DNA of 64,000 bases from Planobispora rosea (GTDB lineage: Bacteria > Actinomycetota > Actinomycetes > Streptosporangiales > Streptosporangiaceae). Within the stretch, counting starts at the first letter, position 1, and every line of letters starts with the position of its first letter. This document shows positions 58,217 through 64,000 of the stretch, piece by piece. Location of the stretch: NCBI RefSeq assembly GCF_014648175.1, contig NZ_BMQP01000020.1:1-64000 (forward strand). The letters run 5' to 3'. The notes under the pieces were generated by a model. It had not been told where the DNA came from and ran no database searches. It saw only the letters and a list, made by a program, of their open reading frames with translations. A program made the translations under genes and the position numbers.

Positions 58217-59794
58217 ATGCGCCTGAAAGCTGTCATCGCGTGCACCGGCCTGGTGGCCGGCGCGCTTGCCGTACTGTCATCGCCCGCGCACGCGGCTCCC
58301 ACCCGATACGAGGCGGAGAACGCGCCGGCGGTCTGCACCGGCGCCGTCGAGGCCAACTGGCCCGGCTACTCCGGCGGAGGCTTCTGCAACGGCACCAACG
58401 CCGCCGGCGCCTACGCCCAGTTCACCGTGGACGCCGCCGCCTCCGGCACCGCGACGCTGGGGATCCGCTTCGCCAACGGGACCACCGCGGTCCGGCCCAC
58501 CAGCCTGATCGTCAACGGGTCCACCGTGGGGACCACGTCGTTCGAGGGCACCGGCGCCTGGTCGACCTGGGTCACCGAGACCCTGACCGTGCCGGTGAGG
58601 GCCGGGGCCAACACCATCAGGCTGAACCCCACCGCCTCGGGCGGCCTGCCCAACATCGACTACCTCGACGTCGAGACCGGCGGCCAGCCGCCCGTGAACG
58701 TGCTGTACGTGGCGACCGACGGCGACGACGGCAACCCGGGGACGGCGGTGTCGCCGTTGCGCACCATCCAGCGGGCGGTCGACCTGGCGCGGCCGGGGCA
58801 CACGATCCTCATCCGCGGCGGCACGTACGCGCCGAGCACGAACATCCAGCTGGTCAAGAGCGGTACGGCGAGCCAGCCGATCACGATCCGCAACCACGAC
58901 GGCGAGCGTGTGATCATCGACGGTGAGAACATGCCGCACACGCCCGGTGCGGTCGGTTCCAGCATCCCGCGCGCCGAGCGGGGCGCCATCCACATCGAGG
59001 GCGAGCACTGGCGGCTGGTCGGACTGGAGATCATCCACGGCCCCTACGGAATCTTCGGCCTGGACACCAGCGACAACGTCTTCGACCGCCTGGTCACCAG
59101 GGACAACTACGAGTCGGGCCTGCACCTCCAGGGCGCCTCCGGCGGCAACCAGATCATCAACCTGGACGCCTACGGCAACCGCGACCCGCGCAAGAACGGC
59201 GAGAGCGCCGACGGCATCGCGATCAAGGAGGGCTCGGGCGGCGGGAACGTGATCCGCGGAGCCCGGCTGTGGAACAACTCCGACGACGGCCTGGACTTGT
59301 GGATGTTCACCTCCCCCGTCACCGTGGAGTCCTCGGTGGCGTGGGGCAACGGGTTCAACCGGTGGAACCTGCCCGGCTACACCGGCGACGGCAACGGCTT
59401 CAAGCTCGGCGGCGGCGACCCCGACCCGGCGGCCGACCACGTCGTCCGCAACTCCGTCGCCTTCGACAACGCGGTCGGCGGCTTCATCGACAACGGCAAC
59501 CCCGGCCGGCTGTCGATCGACCGCAGCACCGCGTGGCGCAACGGCGGCACCGGCTTCGACTTCGCCGATTCCGGCTCCACCCTCACCAAGAACCTGTCGG
59601 TGGCCAACAGGACGCAGGTGTCGCTCGGCTCGTCGTCCTCCGGCTCGGGCAACTCCTGGAACATCGGCGGCACGTGGACGTTCACGAGCACCGACCCGCG
59701 CGCGATCACCGGCCCTCGGAAGGCGGACGGCTCGATCCCGTCCTCCGCCTTCCTGCGTCCCGCCAACGGCGCGGACGTCGGAGCACGGATCTGA
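58217..59794 (+). CDS. Secreted pectate lyase-like protein (PL9-type) with N-terminal CBM
   Basis: This 525-residue exported polysaccharide lyase has a signal peptide at about 1-27 (ends PAHA|APTRYEAENAP). A CBM6/35-like module (about 28-160) ends GLPNIDYLDVE. The right-handed beta-helix begins VNVLYVATDGDDGNPGTAVS, then PLRTIQRAVDLARPGHTILI. The signature GNRDPRKNGESADGIAIKEG, then ARLWNNSDDGLDLWMF, matches PL9 lyases, whose catalytic Lys lies in the segment before NNSDDG. It would cleave pectin or rhamnogalacturonan outside the cell. Terminators and tRNA-Lys fragments flank it. Confidence 0.9.
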   Translation: MRLKAVIACTGLVAGALAVLSSPAHAAPTRYEAENAPAVCTGAVEANWPGYSGGGFCNGTNAAGAYAQFTVDAAASGTATLGIRFANGTTAVRPTSLIVNGSTVGTTSFEGTGAWSTWVTETLTVPVRAGANTIRLNPTASGGLPNIDYLDVETGGQPPVNVLYVATDGDDGNPGTAVSPLRTIQRAVDLARPGHTILIRGGTYAPSTNIQLVKSGTASQPITIRNHDGERVIIDGENMPHTPGAVGSSIPRAERGAIHIEGEHWRLVGLEIIHGPYGIFGLDTSDNVFDRLVTRDNYESGLHLQGASGGNQIINLDAYGNRDPRKNGESADGIAIKEGSGGGNVIRGARLWNNSDDGLDLWMFTSPVTVESSVAWGNGFNRWNLPGYTGDGNGFKLGGGDPDPAADHVVRNSVAFDNAVGGFIDNGNPGRLSIDRSTAWRNGGTGFDFADSGSTLTKNLSVANRTQVSLGSSSSGSGNSWNIGGTWTFTSTDPRAITGPRKADGSIPSSAFLRPANGADVGARI

Positions 59795-59838
59795 CCCTTG
59801 ACCAGCCGGTGCGGGGCTCGCAGCCCTGACGGCGCACC
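59791..59838 (+). pseudogene. Degenerate copy of the 3' half of tRNA-Lys
   Basis: The 48 bases align without gaps to tRNA-Lys 57993-58040, with 38 identities by eye, from the anticodon stem (CTGACCCTTGACCAG, still carrying CTT) to the acceptor end (GGCGCACC). The copy starts at the stop codon of the lyase gene. It is followed by a hairpin like the one after the real tRNA. This is the layout of an attachment-site duplication, but no integrase is present. Confidence 0.75.
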
Positions 59839-59886
59839 GATCGAAGACCCGGGTCGCCGTGGTCGGCCCGGGCCTTCGATCGGTGC
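59834..59886 (+). terminator. Strong hairpin after the lyase gene
   Basis: GCACCGATCGAAG (59834-59846) pairs perfectly with CTTCGATCGGTGC (59874-59886), and CCCGGG extends the stem inwards after one mismatch. It probably ends the lyase transcript. Confidence 0.8.
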
Positions 59887-59930
59887 CGGTCGCATACGGC
59901 CGGGGGTGGCGGGCGGCGGAGTGGCGGTCC

Positions 59931-59961
59931 TTGACCTGGAGTGAGCTCCAGGCCGGAGGAT
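59931..59961 (+). promoter_or_regulatory. MerR-type promoter with spacer dyad
   Basis: The -35-like TTGACC (59931-59936) overlaps CCTGGAG-TGAG-CTCCAGG (59935-59952). A GAGGAT -10-like element follows at 59956-59961, giving a 19-base spacer. A dyad inside a 19-20 base spacer is the hallmark of MerR-family activated promoters. The predicted transcript start would fall at or next to ATG 59969, so the mRNA may be leaderless. No MerR gene is in the window. Confidence 0.6.
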
Positions 59962-59968
59962 GGGCGGT

Positions 59969-60817
59969 ATGAGAACACGTGTGATCGGAAACGTCAACGT
60001 CGGCGCGATCGGGCTCGGCGCCATGCCGATGTCGGTGGCCGGGCACATGCCCGACGAGACCCAGTCGATCAGGACCATCCACGCCGCGCTCGACGCCGGG
60101 GTCACCCTGATCGACACCGCCGACGCCTACACGCCCTCCGCCGACGACATCGGGCACAACGAGCGGCTGGTGGCCAAGGCGCTGGCACTGTGGTCCGGTG
60201 ACCGGGACGCGGTCCTGGTCGCGACCAAGGGCGGGCACACCCGGACCCCGGGAGACGGCTGGGACGTGGACGGGCGCCCCGTCTACCTGCGTCAGGCGTG
60301 TGAGCGCTCACTCAAGGCGCTCGGCGTCGAGGCGATCGGGCTCTACCAGCACCACAGGCCCGACCCGGCGGTGCCGTACGAGGAGACCGTCGGAGCGATC
60401 CGCGACCTGCTCGACGAGGGGAAGATTCGGATGGCGGGCATCTCCAACGCCGACCCGTCCCAGATCAGGACGGCCCACGAGATCCTCGGCGGACGGCTGG
60501 CGAGCGTGCAGAACGAGTACTCGCCGCGGTTCAGGAGCAGTGAGCCGGAGATCGACGTGTGCGCCGAGCTCGGCGTGGCCTTCCTGCCCTGGTCGCCGCT
60601 GGGCGGCATGGGGGCGGCGGGCGGCCTCGCGGGCCCGTTCGCCAGGGTGGCGGCCGAGCGCGGAGTCTCACCGCAGCAGGTCTGCCTCGCCTGGGAGCTC
60701 GCCAGGAGTCCTGTCGTGATCCCCATCCCCGGCGCCAGCCGACCGGAGACGATCATCGACTCGGTGGCCGCCGCTGAGCTGACGCTGAGCGAGGAGGAAC
60801 TGGCCACGCTGGGGTGA
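59969..60817 (+). CDS. Aldo/keto reductase
   Basis: This 282-residue TIM-barrel reductase begins TRVIGNVNVGAIGLGAMPMS. It has LIDTADAYTPSADDIGHNER with Asp/Tyr of the catalytic tetrad, VATKGGHTR with the Lys, and LYQHHRPDP. PIPGASRPETIIDSVAAAEL binds NADP(H). ATG 59969 is chosen over 59960, because the GGAGG is too close to the latter and the predicted transcription start coincides with 59969. It would reduce aldehydes or ketones and is probably stress-induced through the MerR-type promoter. Confidence 0.92.
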   Translation: MRTRVIGNVNVGAIGLGAMPMSVAGHMPDETQSIRTIHAALDAGVTLIDTADAYTPSADDIGHNERLVAKALALWSGDRDAVLVATKGGHTRTPGDGWDVDGRPVYLRQACERSLKALGVEAIGLYQHHRPDPAVPYEETVGAIRDLLDEGKIRMAGISNADPSQIRTAHEILGGRLASVQNEYSPRFRSSEPEIDVCAELGVAFLPWSPLGGMGAAGGLAGPFARVAAERGVSPQQVCLAWELARSPVVIPIPGASRPETIIDSVAAAELTLSEEELATLG

Positions 60818-60977
60818 GCCGGACCCGGGCTTCACGCGCGTGGAGCCCGGGTCGCGTCACCGGCCGGGCCACGAGGCCGGTGCTCGCCCGAGGACGAGGC
60901 CGTCGCCCGGCTGGGAACGCCGCGCGGGAGGATGAAGGCCCGGCGCGAGGGCGTTCCGGGGGTCTGGCGCTCCGGTG

Positions 60978-61145
60978 CTACCTGTCGGCGGGCTCGACGG
61001 CGGGGTCGTCCGCCTCGTCGGCCGCCGGGTGGCCGCCGGTGGTGCTGAGCTCCCTGCGCAGCCGATCGAGATCGATGCTGTGGGTGCCGTACTTCAGCTC
61101 ACGGGCGACCTTCGTCTGCTTCGCCTTGGCTCGACCCCGTCCCAT
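60978..61145 (-). CDS. DUF3073 small basic protein
   Basis: This 55-residue protein starts at ATG 61145 with GAGGGAG eight bases before. It begins MGRGRAKAKQTKVARELKYG and continues with SIDLDRLRREL, the invariant N-terminus of the actinobacterial DUF3073 family. The tail is Ala/Asp/Glu-rich and variable. The family is conserved across actinomycetes, with function unknown. It is easily missed because it is so short. Confidence 0.92.
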   Translation of the reverse strand: MGRGRAKAKQTKVARELKYGTHSIDLDRLRRELSTTGGHPAADEADDPAVEPADR

Positions 61146-61226
61146 TGACCGCACTCCCTCATGTAGGCCGCACTGGGCCTCTCGTCGCTATAGCATCGCC
61201 CGCATCTTACCCAAGAGCTCTACAAC

Positions 61227-61257
61227 TTGAAGAATTACGCAATTTGCTACTTTATAA
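61227..61257 (+). promoter_or_regulatory. AT-rich promoter before ArsR gene
   Basis: TTGAAG (61227-61232) and TTTATA/TTATAA (61251-61257) are plausible -35 and -10 elements, with about 18 bases between, in a sharply AT-rich block. The spacer AATTACGCAATT may be the operator. Confidence 0.5.
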
Positions 61258-61317
61258 GGAGTCCGAGCTCACGGCTCGACGGCAAGGGACTGATGCGATC
61301 GACGGGAGGCAGGAAGC

Positions 61318-61398
61318 ATGAGCGAGTTCGCGGCAGAGGCACCGGCGTCACCGGCGCCCGTCGACGAGGCCCGCACGCCCGTCACCGGAACGGCCTGA
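61318..61398 (+). CDS. Short upstream open frame, possible leader peptide
   Basis: ATG 61318 follows GGGAGGCAGGA and the frame ends at TGA 61398, two bases before the ArsR start. The 26-residue product is Ala/Pro/Glu-rich (MSEFAAEAPASPAPVDEART). It could couple translation to the ArsR gene, whose own ATG has no ribosome-binding site. No family known. Confidence 0.4.
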   Translation: MSEFAAEAPASPAPVDEARTPVTGTA

Positions 61399-61400
61399 CC

Positions 61401-61736
61401 ATGCCGGTACCGTTGTACCAGGCCAAAGCCGAGTTCTTCCGCACGCTCGGGCATCCCCTCCGCATCCGGGTCCTGGAACTGCTGCAGGACGGCCCCCTGC
61501 CGGTCCGCGACCTGCTGGCCGCCGTGGACGCCGAGGCGTCCAGTCTGTCCCAGCAACTGGCGGTGCTGCGCAGGGCGGGCATCGTGACCGCCACCCGTGA
61601 GGGTGCCACCGTCGTGTACGCCCTGTCCACTCCCGACGTGACGGACCTGCTGATCTCGGCCCGCCGGATTCTGACCGAGGTGCTGGCCGGGCAGGGCGAG
61701 CTCCTCGCCGAGCTGCGCGCGGAGGCCCGCGGCTGA
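61401..61736 (+). CDS. ArsR family regulator
   Basis: This 111-residue winged-helix protein begins MPVPLYQAKAEFFRTLGHPL and has VRDLLAAVDAEASSLSQQLA, then VLRRAGIVTATREGATVVYA. There is no CxC metal motif, so it belongs to the metal-free ArsR group often next to sulfate permease or redox genes. No such gene is adjacent here. It starts just after the short upstream frame and probably depends on it for translation. Confidence 0.88.
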   Translation: MPVPLYQAKAEFFRTLGHPLRIRVLELLQDGPLPVRDLLAAVDAEASSLSQQLAVLRRAGIVTATREGATVVYALSTPDVTDLLISARRILTEVLAGQGELLAELRAEARG

Positions 61737-61809
61737 CGGATGTGCCCGTGGTCGGCGGGACACCGGTGCCTTCCCGTGTGCCGGGCGCCCGGGAAGGCAG
61801 AATTAGGGC

Positions 61810-62661
61810 GTGGTCAGGATCGGAACGGTAGAGATGGACGATTGCGAGCGTGGGCGGCTCTCGCCGGTGCTGGGTCAGTTGTTCACCGACGGCGGTGCCG
61901 GGCGGGCTCTCGGGGTTGAGCTGCCGCCCGGGGACGTGGTCTGGCCCGACCCCGGCTACGCGCGGATTCTGACCTACACCCGGCCCGCGTTCTGGCTCAG
62001 CGACGAGGTGGTCTCCGGGGAACTGTGGGCCGCGCTCCGGGCCGAGCACCCCCGTTCCGGCCTCTGGCCGGTGCTGCTGGAGGACTCCGTGCAACCGTGG
62101 TCGGCCGGGCAGATCGCACCCGACGCCGCGGACGAGATCGACAACTACCACGTCGCCCCGTTCATGGCCGAGGTGTGGTCGGACTGGGTCTCGAAGGCCC
62201 ACGCCGACCAGCTGGAGATCCTGGAACCGTTCGGCGCCCGCTGCCCGGGACCGGCGGCGCCCGGACAGCCGGGGGCCGACCCCGGAATGGTCGCCGACTG
62301 GTACGCCGGGCTCGTGGCCGAGCGCCGGACCCCGCTGGGGCTGGTGGCCGTGGAGCGGGGGGCCGACGCGCTGGCGGTCATGGGATGGCAGGGCGCGCTG
62401 AACCACAACGAGTGGATGGTCCCGCTGGCGGCGGTGGTGCGCAGCTGGGAGGAGCGGTTCGGCGCGCGCCTGGTCGGCATGGGTTTCAACACCCTCGACC
62501 TGAGTGTCGCCGCGCCTCCGCTCACCATGGAGCACGCCCTGCACGTGGCCGCCGAGCACTGGACGTTCTGCCCCGACAGCGTCGTGTACGGGGCCGGGAC
62601 GCTGATCGACTACGCCGAGCAGATCGTGGGCCGGAACGCCTGGTCGTTCTGGTGGGACTGA
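61810..62661 (+). CDS. DUF4253 protein
   Basis: This 283-residue cytoplasmic protein carries the DUF4253 domain in its C-terminal half: RRTPLGLVAVERGADALAVM, HNEWMVPLAAVVRSWEERFG and ALHVAAEHWTFCPDSV. GTG 61810 is the start of the open frame; ATG 61834 is an alternative. Family members are uncharacterised; some occur near toxin-immunity loci, which does not apply visibly here. Confidence 0.85.
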   Translation: MVRIGTVEMDDCERGRLSPVLGQLFTDGGAGRALGVELPPGDVVWPDPGYARILTYTRPAFWLSDEVVSGELWAALRAEHPRSGLWPVLLEDSVQPWSAGQIAPDAADEIDNYHVAPFMAEVWSDWVSKAHADQLEILEPFGARCPGPAAPGQPGADPGMVADWYAGLVAERRTPLGLVAVERGADALAVMGWQGALNHNEWMVPLAAVVRSWEERFGARLVGMGFNTLDLSVAAPPLTMEHALHVAAEHWTFCPDSVVYGAGTLIDYAEQIVGRNAWSFWWD

Positions 62662-62765
62662 CCCCGGGGGCGTCCCCTCGCGCCTGAACCCCGGTGAACC
62701 GGACTCTTGCCCGCATGTCTACCGAATGACATTCTGTTCCGACGGACAAGCACGGTAGGAGTGCC

Positions 62766-63653
62766 ATGACTCTGCGCGCCCCGGCGAACGGCATCGAGAT
62801 CGCCTATGACACCTTCGGCTCCGCCGAGGACCGCCCGCTCCTTCTGATCATGGGGCTCGCCTCCCAGCTGATCCACTGGGACGAGGAGTTCTGCCGGCTC
62901 CTCGCCGGCCTGGGCCACTACGTCGTGCGGTTCGACAACCGGGACGTGGGGGAGTCCACCCACTTCCACGACGCCGGTTCGCCCGGCTTCGGCGAGGCGC
63001 CGTACCTGCTCTCCGACATGGCCGACGACGCCGCGGGGCTGCTCGACGCGCTCGGTCTGGCCTCGGCGCACGTGGTCGGCGTCTCGATGGGCGGCATGAT
63101 CGCCCAGACGATGGCCATCCGTCACCCGGAGCGGGTGCGCAGCCTCACCTCGATCATGTCCACGCCGAGTCCCCAGGCCGCCCCGCCCACCGAGGCGGCC
63201 ATGGCGGCGCTCATGTCGCCGCCCTCACCGGACCGGGAGACGGCGGTCGCGCGGGCCCTGGAGACCTGGAAGGTCATCGGTTCGCCGGGTTACCCCTTCG
63301 ACGGCGACCGGATCGCCAGGGTCGCCGGGCTGAGCTACGACCGCGCCTACGATCCCCGCGGGGTGGCCCGGCAGCTCGCCGCGATCATCGCCTCGGGCGA
63401 CCGGGCGCCCCTGCTCAGGGAGCTGTCGCTGCCCGCCCTGGTGGTGCACGGCGAGGAGGACCAGCTGGTGCCGCTGTCGGGCGGGATCGCCACGGCGGAG
63501 GCGATTCCCGGGGCCAGGCTGCTGACCTTCCCGGGCATGGGCCACGACCTGCCGCGCGCCCTCTGGCCCGACATCATCGGCGCGATCGGCGATCTCACCT
63601 CGGCCGCCGACGCGGACGCGGCCGGCGACCTCGCCCCGGTCGCGGAGCTGTAG
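62766..63653 (+). CDS. Alpha/beta hydrolase
   Basis: This 295-residue hydrolase begins MTLRAPANGIEIAYDTFGSA. It has FDNRDVGESTHF, nucleophile elbow VVGVSMGGMIAQTMA, LVVHGEEDQLVPL (acid region) and FPGMGHDLPRALWP (His). It belongs to the AclR/RdmC-like group common in actinomycetes. Substrate unknown. The gene is monocistronic and ended by the 22-bp hairpin. Confidence 0.92.
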   Translation: MTLRAPANGIEIAYDTFGSAEDRPLLLIMGLASQLIHWDEEFCRLLAGLGHYVVRFDNRDVGESTHFHDAGSPGFGEAPYLLSDMADDAAGLLDALGLASAHVVGVSMGGMIAQTMAIRHPERVRSLTSIMSTPSPQAAPPTEAAMAALMSPPSPDRETAVARALETWKVIGSPGYPFDGDRIARVAGLSYDRAYDPRGVARQLAAIIASGDRAPLLRELSLPALVVHGEEDQLVPLSGGIATAEAIPGARLLTFPGMGHDLPRALWPDIIGAIGDLTSAADADAAGDLAPVAEL

Positions 63654-63680
63654 GGCCCGGCCCGTACGGCCTGCGCCCCG

Positions 63681-63727
63681 CTCTCCGGTACGGCTTGCGC
63701 CCGCCGGGCGCAAGCCGTACCGGAGAG
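63681..63727. terminator. Perfect 22-bp hairpin, bidirectional terminator
   Basis: The left arm 63681-63702 (starting CTCTCCGGTACGG) and right arm 63706-63727 are exact complements around the loop GCC. It lies between convergent genes ending at 63653 and 63728, so it can end transcripts from both sides. Confidence 0.9.
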
Positions 63728-64000
63728 TCAGACTTCGAGCTTCTCCTCGATGATCCGCATGTTGTGCCGCGCCAGGGCCAGGTTGCCCCGGGCGCGGTCG
63801 AGCGCGAGGTAGAGGAAGAGCCCCTTGCCGCTGCGGCCGGTGAGCGGCCGGATGATGTGGTACTGGGTGTTGAGCGTGATGAGGATGTCCTCGATGGTGT
63901 CCTTGAGGCCCAGGGACTCCATCGTGCGGAGCTTCGCCTTGACGACCTCGGTGTTCCCCGCCGCGGCGATCTGGAGGTCCAGGTCCTTGGAGCCGCCGAG
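63728..64000 (-). CDS. Roadblock/LC7-like small protein (3' part only)
   Basis: The gene enters from the right edge. The visible 90 residues read GGSKDLDLQIAAAGNTEVVK, then LGLKDTIEDILITLNTQYHI and GLFLYLALDRARGNLALARH, ending IIEEKLEV. This is a widespread small (about 130-residue) actinomycete protein resembling the roadblock fold that partners GTPases. The start lies outside the window. The fold call comes from memory of similar proteins. Confidence 0.75.
   Translation of the reverse strand, partial: LGGSKDLDLQIAAAGNTEVVKAKLRTMESLGLKDTIEDILITLNTQYHIIRPLTGRSGKGLFLYLALDRARGNLALARHNMRIIEEKLEV

Overview
The window reads as chromosomal DNA of a high-GC filamentous actinomycete, most likely the Streptosporangiales (Streptosporangium/Nonomuraea-like). 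This is inferred from the very high GC, frequent GTG starts, ATGA/GTGA overlaps, a DUF574 methyltransferase, DUF3073, AfsR/SARP and MmyB-like regulators, a mycothiol-dependent isomerase-like protein and an accessory SecA2. No phylogeny could be run, so the genus is open.

Layout. 0-9.7 kb: small enzymes and regulators, a two-component system, a lone phosphoribulokinase-like kinase, a universal stress protein, a flavin oxidoreductase and several short tandem repeats. 10-15.1 kb: secreted and envelope proteins (a chitin-active LPMO, a DUF305 lipoprotein, a peptidoglycan amidase) and an unusual pair of paralogous loci, one of them broken. 15.2-27.9 kb: regulator/enzyme pairs with readable operators (HxlR, HTH/hydrolase, PucR with lactate monooxygenase and class II aldolase), plus SecA2.

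27.9-40.1 kb is a compact nonribosomal peptide locus. A divergent SARP regulator faces an overlapping three-gene operon: NRPS1 (C-A-T, code read by eye as Asn), NRPS2 (C-A-T-TE with a complete MFS exporter fused at its C-terminus, code read as Ser), and a SyrP-like Fe(II)/2-oxoglutarate hydroxylase. The thioesterase has Cys where Ser is usual. Synthesis, release, export and tailoring therefore sit in three genes. This is the most interesting system in the window.

40-48.4 kb: a CHASE3-type sensor kinase, drug/metabolite transporters, a stretch of truncated gene remnants (43.6-44.8 kb), and an FAD monooxygenase/TetR pair sharing three perfect operators. 48.6-54.5 kb: a three-gene acyl-CoA dehydrogenase operon, an SDR and two TetR regulators; one TetR promoter and the dehydrogenase promoter carry the same dyad. 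54.6-57.9 kb: a NERD protein and a MoxR/VWA pair. 58-60 kb: tRNA-Lys(CTT), a secreted PL9-type pectate lyase, and then a degenerate copy of the 3' half of the same tRNA, suggesting an old tRNA-site insertion. 60-64 kb: an aldo/keto reductase behind a MerR-type promoter, DUF3073, an ArsR regulator, a DUF4253 protein, an alpha/beta hydrolase, a 22-bp perfect hairpin and a partial roadblock-like gene.

All function calls come from reading translated motifs by eye; no database search was possible.
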